Assembly: GCF_040957575.1 (NCBI RefSeq)
Contig: NZ_CP162602.1
Location: 434,001-498,000, forward strand
Length of the DNA: 64,000 nucleotides
Direction of reading: 5' to 3'
Origin: Vibrio sp. HB236076
GTDB lineage: Bacteria > Pseudomonadota > Gammaproteobacteria > Enterobacterales > Vibrionaceae
Translations under genes and position numbers: made by a program
Shown: positions 25,816 through 35,856 of the stretch, in pieces
Layout of the letters: each line of letters opens with the position of its first letter
Position numbering within the stretch: the stretch's first letter is position 1
Notes under the pieces: model-generated
Database searches by the model: none
What the model saw: only the letters and a program-made list of their open reading frames with translations
What the model was told of the DNA's origin: nothing

Positions 25816-27339
25816 TTAATTGTCTTTATTGACATTTGCCTGAAAAGTTAGCGCAACTTCGACGCCAACCTTTGGGTGGTTGGCAATCTCGATTTTGCCA
25901 TTGTACCGTTTCATTATGTCGTAGGCGTGAGTGAGGCCTAACCCTGCGCCATTACCGACTTTTTGGGTAGTAAAAAACGGTTCGAATATATGCTCTAAAT
26001 CTTTCTCATCGATAAATGGCCCAGTGTTGTGGATGAATATACTAAATTGCGTTTGTTCTTGGCGAGAGCTTATCGTAATTACTTTAGGTTGATCATGAGG
26101 CGATTTGTGACAGGCATTGATCGCGTTTTTAAGAACTTCGACAAATAACGCCTTTAAACGAGCTTCTCTGCCAGTGGTTTTAGGCAAGCTGTATAAACTG
26201 TGATCTGTCTTAATTTGTACCTCGTTGAGCGTATCCAATTCTTCAATCGCTTTAAACAAGGGAAATACGATATCACATGAGCTTGAATTACCTTCATCAA
26301 TCGTAATATCTGAAGCATAGTGACTTAACTTTTCAATTATTGTTCTTACTCTATTGGCACTGATAAGTGAGTCGTCGATGCAGTCATTTAACTCATTGAT
26401 GAGCGTTATCCTGTCGTCAGTTTGCGGGTTGTTTTGAATGTTGGGGTTTACAGTTTGGTCTTCTAATTCAACTAAATACTCTTTACACAATTGCAAGTTA
26501 CTGTGAATAATCCCGATGGGATTATTTATTTCATGGGCAACACCTGCAGACATAACGCCAATGGCGGCCATTTTCTGAGAGTCGACCAACTGACGTTGCG
26601 CGAGCGTTAAAGCATCACTGGTTTCTTTAAGGCTGTGGCTCTTGCGCTGTACTTGTTGCTCTAGTGCTCGTTGATATTGAGCTGAGATTTGTTCAGATTC
26701 ACAAAGCTTATCAATCATATGTCGAAAAGCTTTGACCACAACAGATATTTCATCATTTCCTGATGATTGCCAAGTAAATGTTCGTTCCCCTGACGCCACC
26801 TTGAGTGCGGCCTGCTCGAGTTTAGATAAACTGCGAGTTAAATAATGCCCCAAACAATAAGCGATAGCGATAATAATAAGCACGGTAATAAAACTAAGAG
26901 CCAAAAAGTTGTGTTTGATGGTTTCCATTTGGGTGTTAGTTTCGGTGAGATCAAAGTAGAGAGTGGCGAACGCGATGGGGGTCCCTTGGTAGACAATCAC
27001 TTGATCTAGGGCCACTTTATTCTCAGCAGTTAAGTTATTAAGTGATGCTCTATCACCACTTTGAGCCAGTATCACTTTATTTGGCGAGCGAATTTCAGCG
27101 TATACCATGTTATATTGCTCAACCAGTGTGGTTAATAGTTTTCGTAGAGCAATTAAATCATTGGCAAGAATAGGTCTGAGAGTCAGTGTTTGACTAATTG
27201 ATAGCGTACTTTGTACCTGCTGCTCGAAGCGTTGTTTATTTTCATGGGTTAAGTAACGAAAACTCAGCGTAAAAATAGCCATACACAGCAAGAGTTGAAT
27301 CATACTAAGGCCAAGGATGGTTTTCATTCTTATTGACAT
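25816..27339 (-). CDS. membrane sensor histidine kinase (HAMP-HisKA-HATPase)
   Basis: A 507-residue kinase with two membrane helices (near 8-28 and 148-170) flanking a periplasmic sensor of about 120 residues, a HAMP domain (KLEQAALKVASGERTFTW), a coiled coil, HisKA with AGVAHEINNPIGIIHSNLQ and HATPase with KNAINAC, NTGPFI and GNGAGLGLTHAYDIMKRY. It is convergent with the five-gene signalling operon, and its HisKA sequence is closely similar to that of the kinase at 23179, so both may act on the same receivers. No response regulator is encoded on its own strand. Confidence 0.9.
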   Translation of the reverse strand: MSIRMKTILGLSMIQLLLCMAIFTLSFRYLTHENKQRFEQQVQSTLSISQTLTLRPILANDLIALRKLLTTLVEQYNMVYAEIRSPNKVILAQSGDRASLNNLTAENKVALDQVIVYQGTPIAFATLYFDLTETNTQMETIKHNFLALSFITVLIIIAIAYCLGHYLTRSLSKLEQAALKVASGERTFTWQSSGNDEISVVVKAFRHMIDKLCESEQISAQYQRALEQQVQRKSHSLKETSDALTLAQRQLVDSQKMAAIGVMSAGVAHEINNPIGIIHSNLQLCKEYLVELEDQTVNPNIQNNPQTDDRITLINELNDCIDDSLISANRVRTIIEKLSHYASDITIDEGNSSSCDIVFPLFKAIEELDTLNEVQIKTDHSLYSLPKTTGREARLKALFVEVLKNAINACHKSPHDQPKVITISSRQEQTQFSIFIHNTGPFIDEKDLEHIFEPFFTTQKVGNGAGLGLTHAYDIMKRYNGKIEIANHPKVGVEVALTFQANVNKDN

Positions 27340-27623
27340 GGTTTATTACGCCTCTTAGAAAATACTCACCTTGTCGTTACTTTTCCTGTCGAATGACAGC
27401 GGTGTTTTAATCATTGAAAGGCTAAATCAGAACGGAGAGTATGCGATTAAACAATATGAATATACTTGCAAAGGTTAATTAGAGACATGATTAATAATAG
27501 TCGCTGAAGCGCTAAAAAGTTAAGAATTCGATAAGAAGTGCGAGCTAAGTAACTCTTTTAAGCTACTCGCTCGCGTCGAGGTCGAGAATAATTATCCTCT
27601 ATTGAGTAATGACGGTTTGCCAA

Positions 27624-28820
27624 TTAAGCATGAAGTTTGTTGTATTGACGTTTTTTAATGTAGCGATAACACATGACCAAGCCAATGCAATATACCAAAG
27701 CGACTTTTGTCGCCAATAACATACCCTGCCAGCCCCAGTTTTGGTAAAACGGCTCTAAAACGAACACACCTAAACTTGCCCCAGCATAATAAAACAAACT
27801 GTAAAGAGCCTGAGCACTGCCTTTGGCTTTAGTGACACTTTGATTGACTAAGGTGCTCGCTTGGCTGTGGCAGAAAAAGAAGCCAAATGACAATAAAATC
27901 ATGCCAAGAATAAGGGTAAAAAGGTGGTGAACGCTGAGTAATACATTGGCTGTCAACATAATGGCTAACCCTAAAGCGATACCCGCACGAAGACTGTAGC
28001 GAGCTGAAAATTTGCCCGCTAAAGTGGAACTGGTAGTACCGCCTAAAAGGGTTAAAAACATCAAGCTTCGCAAATCGCTAGACAAGTTAAAAGGTTCGCC
28101 TTCTAATTCAATCATCAAATAGTTTGAGATATTGACAAAGCAACCAAACGCAATACCGATAAGAGTGTATAGGCAAAGGAGCTGTGCTGATGACAAGTGC
28201 TTGGCAAATTGAACCAGACTGTCTTTGGCTTTAAAGGGCTTTGCCACAAAGTGTCGTTGTTTGGGCAAGATAAAGTAAATCGCGATATAAAACAGGCAGC
28301 TCGTCATACCAATCACCACCGCAGAAAGTTGCCACCCCCCTAGATGCTCGGTGGCAATACCGCCAATTAAGCGGCTGCTAATACCGCCAAGCGTATTACA
28401 CGCAATGTAGTAGCCGACTGCCGCAGGTAGCCAGCTTTTGCGCATTTCATCACCAAGCAGTGGTACGGCAACTGCAGGGCATACCGCGAGGCAAGCACCT
28501 TGCGCAAAACGCAAAACAATAAACATTGTGTAGTTGTCGGCAAATGGAAGCATCAAGGAGACCAACAACCCTGCCGCAGAACCCATTAGCAGCAATGAAC
28601 AGCGACCCATCGCATCAGAAAGACTGGCGAAAAATAATAATCCTATCCCCATGCCGAGTAGAGGGGCCGACATGGATAGATTGGCTTGTAAAGGCGTAAT
28701 GTCAAAGCTGCTTTGAATCACAGGGATAAGAGGTTGCATCCAATAGATGTTAGCAAAGGTGACAAAAGAGCAAAGACAAATAGAGAGGGTTACTCGTTGG
28801 TAATGGGTTAGATTTTTCAC
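27624..28820 (-). CDS. MFS transporter, YnfM-like
   Basis: A 398-residue major facilitator superfamily permease with 12 predicted helices. It opens with LSICLCSFVTFANIYWMQPL and has the MFS motif between helices 2 and 3 (GLLFFASLSDAMGRCSLLL). The arrangement with a divergent LysR gene (28952) mirrors the E. coli ynfM/ynfL pair, and the sequence is of that type. The substrate is unknown; efflux is likely. The intergenic 131 bp should hold the shared control region. Confidence 0.88.
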   Translation of the reverse strand: MKNLTHYQRVTLSICLCSFVTFANIYWMQPLIPVIQSSFDITPLQANLSMSAPLLGMGIGLLFFASLSDAMGRCSLLLMGSAAGLLVSLMLPFADNYTMFIVLRFAQGACLAVCPAVAVPLLGDEMRKSWLPAAVGYYIACNTLGGISSRLIGGIATEHLGGWQLSAVVIGMTSCLFYIAIYFILPKQRHFVAKPFKAKDSLVQFAKHLSSAQLLCLYTLIGIAFGCFVNISNYLMIELEGEPFNLSSDLRSLMFLTLLGGTTSSTLAGKFSARYSLRAGIALGLAIMLTANVLLSVHHLFTLILGMILLSFGFFFCHSQASTLVNQSVTKAKGSAQALYSLFYYAGASLGVFVLEPFYQNWGWQGMLLATKVALVYCIGLVMCYRYIKKRQYNKLHA

Positions 28821-28951
28821 TTCGTCGCATAGGTTGTTGAAAGAGGCTTTCAGCTTACCGATTCATCGATAATAAATAAAATATCTTGTTTTTATGACAT
28901 AGATAAATATTATTTATACCCAATGTGGCTTAGAAAAAAAGAGTACAAAGA

Positions 28952-29839
28952 GTGGAATTAAAACAGATGAAACACTTTCACGCCGTTGCTGAGCTCGGCA
29001 GTATTTCTGCAGCGGCTCGGCACTTGCACCTTGCCCAACCGGCGATAAGCACCAGTGTGAAAAAGTTGGAGACAGAACTCAATATACTGCTGTTTCACCG
29101 ACGGGACAGAGGCGTGGTATTAACCAAAGCCGGCGAGCAATTTTTGTTGCATGTTAAACAAATTCTTAAACAGTCTGAAGACGCTAAAATGGCGATGCAA
29201 GCCTTAGAAGGCGTCGAGCAAGGCGAAGTGGAAGTTGCGGTGCCAAGTATGCTCGGCTCGTATTTTTTGCCGCCACTTTTGATGGGATTTAAACATCAAT
29301 ACCCGGGGTTATCGGTGAATGTATTAGATACCGGAACGAGAAATATCCGCCAAATGGTGTTAGATGGCAGTATTGAACTTGGGGTGGTGGCGGATAAAGA
29401 CTTGGTTCCAGAGTTGGCGAGCGGACCGCTGATCAGCGAGGAAATGGTGGTGTGCATGTCAAGTGATCACCCTTTAACCCAAGAGCAAAGTATTGACTAT
29501 CGTGATTTTCTGAGTCATGAACTGGTGCTTTTTCGCAAGGGGTATTACCACCATACACTAATAGAAAAAATGAGTGTCATTGAGCAAATGAGTCCCAAAG
29601 TGGCTTTCACCAGTAACTTACTTCCTCTGATTAAATCGGTGATCCGGCGTGGCTATGCAATCTCACCGATGTGGAAGGTCGCGATACAAGAAGACGATGA
29701 CATTGTTACCCGACCTTTCAAGGAAAACTTTCATATCGATTTAAGCCTCGCTTGGCGTAAAGACAGTTACTTATCTCGTGCTAACCAAGTGTTTCGCGAT
29801 TTTGTTTTATCAGAAGTCAATAAAGACCAAAATGTTTAA
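28952..29839 (+). CDS. LysR-family transcriptional regulator, YnfL-like
   Basis: LTTR of 295 residues starting with GTG (VELKQMKHFHAVAELGSIS, a typical LysR opening). The helix-turn-helix is SISAAARHLHLAQPAISTSVKKLE; the effector domain begins near residue 90 (EVEVAVPSMLGSYFLPPLL). It is divergent from the YnfM-like transporter and probably controls it. Quoted motifs are partial. Confidence 0.9.
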   Translation: MELKQMKHFHAVAELGSISAAARHLHLAQPAISTSVKKLETELNILLFHRRDRGVVLTKAGEQFLLHVKQILKQSEDAKMAMQALEGVEQGEVEVAVPSMLGSYFLPPLLMGFKHQYPGLSVNVLDTGTRNIRQMVLDGSIELGVVADKDLVPELASGPLISEEMVVCMSSDHPLTQEQSIDYRDFLSHELVLFRKGYYHHTLIEKMSVIEQMSPKVAFTSNLLPLIKSVIRRGYAISPMWKVAIQEDDDIVTRPFKENFHIDLSLAWRKDSYLSRANQVFRDFVLSEVNKDQNV

Positions 29840-29919
29840 AAGTTAATATGCATATATAGTTATATTATAAGTGGCCGTGCCTATTATCGACATAGGTATT
29901 GATAAGAAAAATAAACAAC

Positions 29920-30163
29920 GTCATATCGTTATGAAGTTTTTGTGACAGTCACTGGGCTTATCCGTCATATTTGCTCGTTATTCATTATTCACGAGCATTT
30001 TTACTCATTTTTTATTCTTTCAGTCAATGAGCAAATAAAGCCTTAACATGACATTTTAATGTACTTTTTGTCACATTTGCCGATCAATAAAGCAAATTCC
30101 CTTTCAATTTTGAGTGTTTTATTTTAGTGACAGCCTGTTTACGCTCGCAGCGCTTTGTCATAT
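29920..30163. promoter_or_regulatory. candidate PhoB half-sites before pstS
   Basis: The 354 bp between the LysR gene and pstS hold four GTCATAT-like direct repeats (29920, 29964, 30070 as GTCACAT, 30157), three of them continuing as ATTTG/ATTTA plus C/CT. The Pho box is built from direct CTGTCAT repeats, so these are candidate PhoB contacts; none is a full-length perfect Pho box. The rest of this gap is AT-rich with nothing else recognisable. Confidence 0.45.
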
Positions 30164-30193
30164 TTACTAACACTTTTTTAGGGAAGAACTAAC

Positions 30194-31231
30194 ATGAAAC
30201 GCATTGCTTTAATCTCTGCCGTTTTGAGCGTAATGTCTGCTTCAGTGATGGCGGAAACCACCATTACTGGGGCAGGGGCGACTTTTCCATACCCAGTTTA
30301 TATGAAATGGGCCAAACAATACCAAGCGCAAACGGGCAATAAATTAAATTATCAATCCATTGGATCCGGGGGCGGCATTAAACAAATTACCGCTAAAACC
30401 GTCGACTTTGGCGCATCTGATGCGCCCCTATCCGAAGAAAAGCTCAATCAGATTGGCCTGGTGCAATTTCCAGCGGTGATGGGCTCCATTGTGCCGGTTG
30501 TCAATTTAAAAGGCATTGAACCGGGTCAGCTAAAACTTTCAGGTCAATTGCTCGTAGACTTGTATTCCGGCAAGGTTAAATTTTGGGATGATGAGGAAGT
30601 CAAAGCCGATAATGTGGGCCTAGCTTTACCTCACCAAGCCGTTTTTGTCGTCCACCGCTCTGATTCTTCTGGTACTACTTACAATTACACTGGCTATCTT
30701 GCAAAAGTGAGTAAAGACTGGGCTGATCACGTTGGGCAAGGGAAACAAGTGGTTTGGCCGAAAGCGGCGACCAATCTCGGCGGTAAAGGCAATGCAGGAG
30801 TCGCCAACATGGTCAAACGCACCCCAGGTGCATTGGGCTACGTTGAGTTTGCCTATGCTGAACAAAATCACCTCACCTACACCGCGATGAAAAACCTAGA
30901 TGGCCACTTTGTCGAGCCAAACCTAGCCAGTTTCCAAGCCGCGGCTGCCAATGCCGATTGGCAGCACGCTCCGGGCTTTGCGGTTGATCTCAACAATCAA
31001 CCAGGCGCTCAATCTTGGCCAATCACGGCTGCCACCTTCATCTTGATGTACAAAGAACAAACGAAACCAGAAACGGCGAAAGAAGTGCTCAACTTCTTTA
31101 ACTGGGGATATCAACATGGCGACTTGGCGGCGAACTTAGGTTATGTACCTATGCCGGCTACGGTTGTGGATAGGGTTGAGACGATGTGGAAGCACGATAT
31201 TAAAGGCCAAAACGGTCAATCTGTGTATTAA
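30194..31231 (+). CDS. pstS: phosphate ABC transporter substrate-binding protein PstS
   Basis: Periplasmic phosphate receptor of the Pst importer. The 345-residue protein has a signal peptide MKRIALISAVLSVMSASVMA and the PstS opening TTITGAGATFPYPVYMKW. Phosphate-binding loops: SIGSGGGIKQI, DFGASDAPLSEE, HRSDSSGTTYNYTGYL and LGGKGNAGVANMVK. It is the first gene of pstSCAB; a hairpin follows it, so it is likely made in excess over the membrane part. Confidence 0.96.
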   Translation: MKRIALISAVLSVMSASVMAETTITGAGATFPYPVYMKWAKQYQAQTGNKLNYQSIGSGGGIKQITAKTVDFGASDAPLSEEKLNQIGLVQFPAVMGSIVPVVNLKGIEPGQLKLSGQLLVDLYSGKVKFWDDEEVKADNVGLALPHQAVFVVHRSDSSGTTYNYTGYLAKVSKDWADHVGQGKQVVWPKAATNLGGKGNAGVANMVKRTPGALGYVEFAYAEQNHLTYTAMKNLDGHFVEPNLASFQAAAANADWQHAPGFAVDLNNQPGAQSWPITAATFILMYKEQTKPETAKEVLNFFNWGYQHGDLAANLGYVPMPATVVDRVETMWKHDIKGQNGQSVY

Positions 31232-31242
31232 TTGTCTCGCGA

Positions 31243-31271
31243 AAGACAGGTCGCTTGCGCCTGTCTTTTTT
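31243..31271 (+). terminator. hairpin between pstS and pstC (partial terminator)
   Basis: AAGACAGG / CCTGTCTT stem with 9-nt loop followed by TTTTTAT. It is positioned to reduce read-through from pstS into pstCAB. Confidence 0.8.
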
Positions 31272-31302
31272 ATCGTTAGTTGAATAAAAGTTTGGAATAC
31301 CT

Positions 31303-32229
31303 GTGCTCGCTACGTCTCATACTTTTCACGACCGCTTATTTAAGCGATGGAGTTGGTCGAGTGCCATGCTCATTGGCGCCATCATGATCGCCATTTTTGC
31401 CACCTTGATTGGCGGTGCTTACCCCGCGATAAAAGCCTTTGGCATCGACTTTATTTTCAGTACCCAATGGGATCCGATGCAGTCCTTGTATGGTGCTGGC
31501 AATGCGTTGTACGGGACGTTAGTGTCTTCACTGATTGCGGTGATTATTGCAGCGCCATTGGGGATTATTATTGCCGTTTGTTTAAGTGAATTTATGCCCT
31601 CTTGGCTTGCCAAGCCGATCTCTATGGCCATCGAATTGTTATCGGCCATACCGAGTATCATCTATGGTATGTGGGGATTGTTTGTCTTTGCCCCTTGGTT
31701 TGCAGCGGGCCCACAGTGGTGGATTATTCAACACGTCAGCGGTCTGCCGATAGTGGGTGCACTGTTTGGCGGCGCGCCACTTGGCCAGGGGTTGTTCACG
31801 GCGGGTTTGATCTTGGCCATGATGATTTTACCGATCATCACGGCGCTGATCAAAGAGGCATTATCAACGCTTCCTCCCGTACTCAGAGAGGCGAGTTATG
31901 GGATTGGTGCCCACAGCTTTGAAGTGATTTTGTATGTGCTGTTACCCGCGATCAAAAGTGCGATATTGGGGGCATTTATTCTTGCTCTCGGGCGGGCTTT
32001 GGGAGAGACCATGGCGGTCACTTTTGTGATTGGCAACTCACAAGAGATTAACGCCTCATTATTTATGCCGGCGACATCGATTTCTGCCACGATCGCCAAT
32101 CAGTTTAACGAGGCAGAAGGGATCAAAATGTCGACGTTATTGGCACTTGGTGTGGTGTTGTTCATTGTAACTCTGATCGTGATGGGGTATGCCCGCATCA
32201 AATTGCGTCAAGGCGAACTGAAAAAATGA
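31303..32229 (+). CDS. pstC: phosphate ABC transporter permease PstC
   Basis: Inner-membrane subunit of the Pst system, 308 residues, starting with GTG 31303 (GGA seven bases upstream). Six hydrophobic helices; binding-protein-dependent permease loop REASYGIGAHSFEVILYVLLP (quoted in part). It overlaps pstA by 4 bp. Confidence 0.95.
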   Translation: MLATSHTFHDRLFKRWSWSSAMLIGAIMIAIFATLIGGAYPAIKAFGIDFIFSTQWDPMQSLYGAGNALYGTLVSSLIAVIIAAPLGIIIAVCLSEFMPSWLAKPISMAIELLSAIPSIIYGMWGLFVFAPWFAAGPQWWIIQHVSGLPIVGALFGGAPLGQGLFTAGLILAMMILPIITALIKEALSTLPPVLREASYGIGAHSFEVILYVLLPAIKSAILGAFILALGRALGETMAVTFVIGNSQEINASLFMPATSISATIANQFNEAEGIKMSTLLALGVVLFIVTLIVMGYARIKLRQGELKK

Positions 32230-33062
32230 AGAAAAGAAAAATCAAGAATACCTTGTTTAAAGCATTGTGTTACCTGGCCAGTGCCTTTGGTTTGTTGGTA
32301 TTAGCGGTGATCATGGTCAGTTTGATCAGTAAAGGTGGCAAAGCGCTTTCTTGGTCGACATTGACTCAGGCTTTGCCTTCACCGGGAGAAAGCGGAGGCG
32401 GGCTGGCTAATGCGATCATTGGCTCACTGCTGATCAGTTCGATTGGGATTGGACTGGCGATTCCGGTGGGCGTCATGGCGGGGACGTGGCTTGCTGAGTA
32501 CGGGCGACAGTCTAAATTGGCGGATGCCATTCGTTTTATGAATGCCATGTTGATGTCTGCCCCCTCTATTTTGATTGGCTTGTTCGTTTATCTTTTACTC
32601 GTTAAGCCTTTTGGTCACTTTTCTGGTTGGGCGGGCAGTGCCGCTTTGGCGATCATTGCTCTGCCAATGATCATTTCTACCACCGAAGAGATGCTCAAAC
32701 TGGTGCCAAGCAGCTTGCGAGAAGCCGGCGCGGGGTTAGGAACACCGCAGTGGAAAGTGACGGTGACACTGAGTTATCGAGCCGTTGCGCCCGGTCTTAT
32801 CACGGGCATCTTGTTGTCATTTGCGCGTATTAGTGGAGAAACCGCTCCGCTGCTTTTTACCGCCTTGAGTAACTCGTTTGTTTCATGGGATATGAATGCG
32901 CCAATGGCCAACTTACCGGTGACGATTTACAACCTCGCAATGAGCCCCTATGAGCATTGGAATGATCTGGCATGGAGTGGCGCGCTGATCATCACCGTCA
33001 CGGTACTGGCGATCAATATGTCCTCAAGGCTTTTACCTGTCTTGCTCAAACAACGGAGATGA
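32226..33062 (+). CDS. pstA: phosphate ABC transporter permease PstA
   Basis: Second Pst membrane subunit, 278 residues, with the EAA-type loop [20 protein letters not shown] and the family motif [13 protein letters not shown]. The start overlaps the pstC stop (ATGA). pstB begins 3 bp after its stop. Confidence 0.95.
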   Translation: MKKRKIKNTLFKALCYLASAFGLLVLAVIMVSLISKGGKALSWSTLTQALPSPGESGGGLANAIIGSLLISSIGIGLAIPVGVMAGTWLAEYGRQSKLADAIRFMNAMLMSAPSILIGLFVYLLLVKPFGHFSGWAGSAALAIIALPMIISTTEEMLKLVPSSLREAGAGLGTPQWKVTVTLSYRAVAPGLITGILLSFARISGETAPLLFTALSNSFVSWDMNAPMANLPVTIYNLAMSPYEHWNDLAWSGALIITVTVLAINMSSRLLPVLLKQRR

Positions 33063-33064
33063 CA

Positions 33065-33895
33065 ATGAATACCAACAATCAAACACTTGCTGTGGTCAGC
33101 CCCGGTGCGCTTTCGGTGAGTAAGCCATCGATAAACCCTGTTCAAAGAATGTCTATTGACAGCCTCGATTTTTATTACGGCAAAGGAAATCAAGCCCTGT
33201 ATGGGGTGACTATGCCAATCTATAAAAACAAAGTGACGGCGATTATTGGTCCATCGGGGTGTGGTAAGTCAACGTTACTACGTACGTTTAACCGTATTTT
33301 TGAGCTCTATCCTGAGCCCTTTACCGAAGGGAAGATCTTACTCGATGGGCAAGATATTTTCAGCCCACACTGTGATGTTAATCAACTGCGTAGCAAGGTT
33401 GGTATGATCTTTCAAAAACCGACGCCATTTCCAATGAGTATTTATGACAATATCGCCTTTGGTCTTCGTTTGAACGAAACTTTGAATAAAGCGGATATGG
33501 ATAAACGAGTCCAAGAAGCGTTACAACAGGCTCACTTATGGCAGGAAGTCAAAGATAAGCTCGACCGAGATGCAAGTGGGCTGTCAGGTGGCCAGCAGCA
33601 ACGTTTATGTATTGCCCGCACCATCGCTTTAAAACCCGAGGTTCTGTTAATGGATGAGCCAACGTCGGCTCTCGATCCGATTGCGACCCAAGGCATCGAG
33701 TCTTTGATGGAGAGCTTAAGAGAGAACTTTACCATTGTGATAGTGACGCATAATATGCAGCAAGCCAAGCGCATATCCGATTATACCGCTTTTATGCACC
33801 TTGGTAAGTTGATTGAGTTTGGTCAAACAGAGCAGGTGTTTATGCAACCAGAGCAAGCCATGACCGCAGATTATATTCAAGGCCGCTTTGGCTAA
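33065..33895 (+). CDS. pstB: phosphate ABC transporter ATPase PstB
   Basis: ATPase of the Pst importer, 276 residues from the ATG at 33065, which has CGGAG seven bases upstream; the frame is open for 31 more codons inside pstA but that part is not PstB-like. Walker [11 protein letters not shown]-loop [17 protein letters not shown], signature SGGQQQR, Walker [12 protein letters not shown] and the switch His in VTHNMQQA are intact. No phoU follows, unlike the canonical operon; the next gene is on the other strand. Confidence 0.95.
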   Translation: MNTNNQTLAVVSPGALSVSKPSINPVQRMSIDSLDFYYGKGNQALYGVTMPIYKNKVTAIIGPSGCGKSTLLRTFNRIFELYPEPFTEGKILLDGQDIFSPHCDVNQLRSKVGMIFQKPTPFPMSIYDNIAFGLRLNETLNKADMDKRVQEALQQAHLWQEVKDKLDRDASGLSGGQQQRLCIARTIALKPEVLLMDEPTSALDPIATQGIESLMESLRENFTIVIVTHNMQQAKRISDYTAFMHLGKLIEFGQTEQVFMQPEQAMTADYIQGRFG

Positions 33896-33911
33896 CGCGG
33901 GCTTTATGAAA

Positions 33912-33942
33912 AAGGCCAGTCAGAAGGGAGCTGACTGGCCTT
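33912..33942. terminator. bidirectional terminator between pstB and the BCCT gene
   Basis: AAGGCCAGTCA / TGACTGGCCTT, an 11-bp perfect stem with a 9-nt loop. On the minus strand it is followed by TTTTTC, so it best serves the BCCT gene; on the plus strand the tail is weaker (TTGTGTTCT). Confidence 0.85.
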
Positions 33943-34004
33943 GTGTTCTCTTTACGGCTGAGCTAAGAATACAGGCTCAACCGCAAATGGCAAAAAAGCC
34001 ATAA

Positions 34005-35585
34005 TTAACGATAGTACTTTTGCTCTGTTCTCAAGCCTAGCCATAAACTGATACACAGCAAGATAAGCACGAAGTTAAACGGCAATGCTGTTGCAACCAC
34101 ACCAGATTGCAGCGCTTGCAATGCATCACTCCCACCGACCCACAATAGAGCGCCGGCGATGGCACCTTCAACTGAAGCCCAGAAAATACGTTGTGGCACT
34201 GGTGCATCAACTTTACCACCCGCTGTGATACTGTCGATAACCAATGAGCCTGAGTCTGATGAGGTAATAAAGAAGATCAAAACTAAGGCAATGGATACCA
34301 TTGAAATCACATGGCCAAAAGGCAATTGCTCATAGACATGGAATAGCGTCAGTGAAATATCACCTAAACCATTGGTGCCAAGCTCACCCACTTTATTGAT
34401 CACTTGGTCGATTGCCAAGCCACCAAAGACACCCATCCAAATCAAGATCACCAAAGTTGGAATACACAGCACACAAAAAATGAATTCGCGGACTGTACGG
34501 CCTTTCGAGACACGCGCGATAAACATGCCAACAAAAGGACACCAAGAAATCCACCAAGCCCAGTAGAAGACGGTCCAAGCGTGCATCCAGCTCTCATCTT
34601 CTCGACCATGTGGGTTACTAAGCGGAATGATATTTTCGATATACCCAAACAGTGTTGCTTTGATTGAGTCTATGGCGTTGCCTGCCGTCAGCGCAAAAAT
34701 TAATACCAGTAACAAAAAAGCAAAGACCATATTAATGTTACTGAGCAGCTTCACACCGCCATCAAGGCCGCGGACCACAGAGGCAATCGCAATCAAGGTG
34801 ACAAAGATGATCACGCCAATTTGCATGCCGATACCACCGTCGGTACCAAAGATATAATTAATCCCACTGGTCGCTTGTTGAGCGCCAAGCCCGAGGGAAG
34901 TCGCTAAACCAAACAAAGTCGATAAAACGGCTAAAATGTCGATCACATGACCTAGCCAACCCCAGGCACGATCACCAAAGATTGGGTAGAAAACGGAACG
35001 CATTGACAAAGGGAGCCCTTTGTTGAAGGCGAAGAAGGCCAACGCTAAGCCGACTAACGCATAGATAGCCCAGCCGTGGAAACCCCAGTGAAAGACCGTG
35101 GCACCAAGGGCCAAACTGCGCGCTTGCTCAGAGTAAGGCTCTACATTGAGAGGCGTGCCCCACCAGTCGGTGAAATAAGCCGTAGGCTCTGCCACCCCCC
35201 AAAAGAGTAGGCCGATACCAATACCCGCGGCAAACAACATGGCTAACCACGATGCTTTTGAGAATTCAGGTTTGGCCTCTTTACCACCAAGGCGAATGTT
35301 GCCAAGGGGCGAACACATGATCACGAGACTGAAAATTAAAAAGAAATTAGCGGACCACATAAAGAGGGAGTCAAACTGGTCAATAATGCCATTTTTTAAG
35401 CCATTCAAGGCATCTTTTGCGGTGGTTGGGTCAACCAACACAATAGAAAGTAAAAATAACAGGATCAGTCCAGCGCTGATACCAAAAACGGAGTTGTGAA
35501 CATCAAATCCCCATTTTTGAATATTGTCTTGCCCGACTTGATAATCTGTCGTGTCGATACTGTATTGTTTATTATGGTAATCCAT
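34005..35585 (-). CDS. BCCT-family compatible-solute transporter
   Basis: Sodium- or proton-coupled uptake of betaine, choline, carnitine or related compounds. 526 residues with 12 predicted helices. Family signatures: FGISAGLILLFLLSIVLVDP, GIGIGLLFWGVAEPTAYF, YALVGLALAFFAFNKGLPL and the substrate-site helix WTVFYWAWWISWCPFVGMFI. The substrate cannot be decided among the several Vibrio BCCT paralogues. It is monocistronic with a terminator downstream; the 271 bp upstream are AT-rich. Confidence 0.93.
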   Translation of the reverse strand: MDYHNKQYSIDTTDYQVGQDNIQKWGFDVHNSVFGISAGLILLFLLSIVLVDPTTAKDALNGLKNGIIDQFDSLFMWSANFFLIFSLVIMCSPLGNIRLGGKEAKPEFSKASWLAMLFAAGIGIGLLFWGVAEPTAYFTDWWGTPLNVEPYSEQARSLALGATVFHWGFHGWAIYALVGLALAFFAFNKGLPLSMRSVFYPIFGDRAWGWLGHVIDILAVLSTLFGLATSLGLGAQQATSGINYIFGTDGGIGMQIGVIIFVTLIAIASVVRGLDGGVKLLSNINMVFAFLLLVLIFALTAGNAIDSIKATLFGYIENIIPLSNPHGREDESWMHAWTVFYWAWWISWCPFVGMFIARVSKGRTVREFIFCVLCIPTLVILIWMGVFGGLAIDQVINKVGELGTNGLGDISLTLFHVYEQLPFGHVISMVSIALVLIFFITSSDSGSLVIDSITAGGKVDAPVPQRIFWASVEGAIAGALLWVGGSDALQALQSGVVATALPFNFVLILLCISLWLGLRTEQKYYR

Positions 35586-35815
35586 GATGGGTTCTCATAT
35601 TTATAAAACATCCTCAGCACAATTGCTGCTCAATAAATATAGAGAAAAAATGATTAGTGCACAAATCTTTTTTTGTGATCAAAAATGTAAATGTACAGCT
35701 TTGTTTTTTTATCTTATTGTTTATTAAGGCATAAGTTGTTTTTTATTAGCGTAATAATAGTTTGTGCTGTGTTAAAAATTTGACTGTTTTACGTATAATT
35801 ATTGAGCGCGTACCC

Positions 35816-35844
35816 TAAAAAGGGTCTCTTATCCAAGACACCCT
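35816..35844 (-). terminator. terminator after the Nramp gene
   Basis: On the minus strand AGGGTGTCTT pairs with AAGAGACCCT (one mismatch) and is followed by TTTTTAG. It lies 13 bp past the Nramp stop. Confidence 0.7.
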
Positions 35845-35856
35845 AAGCTGAACATA

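Noticed and set aside
35670..35685. TTTTTGTGATCAAAAA palindrome upstream of the BCCT gene as a CRP site
   Set aside because: Only one half (TGTGA) fits CRP and the palindrome spacing is wrong; the region is simply AT-rich.
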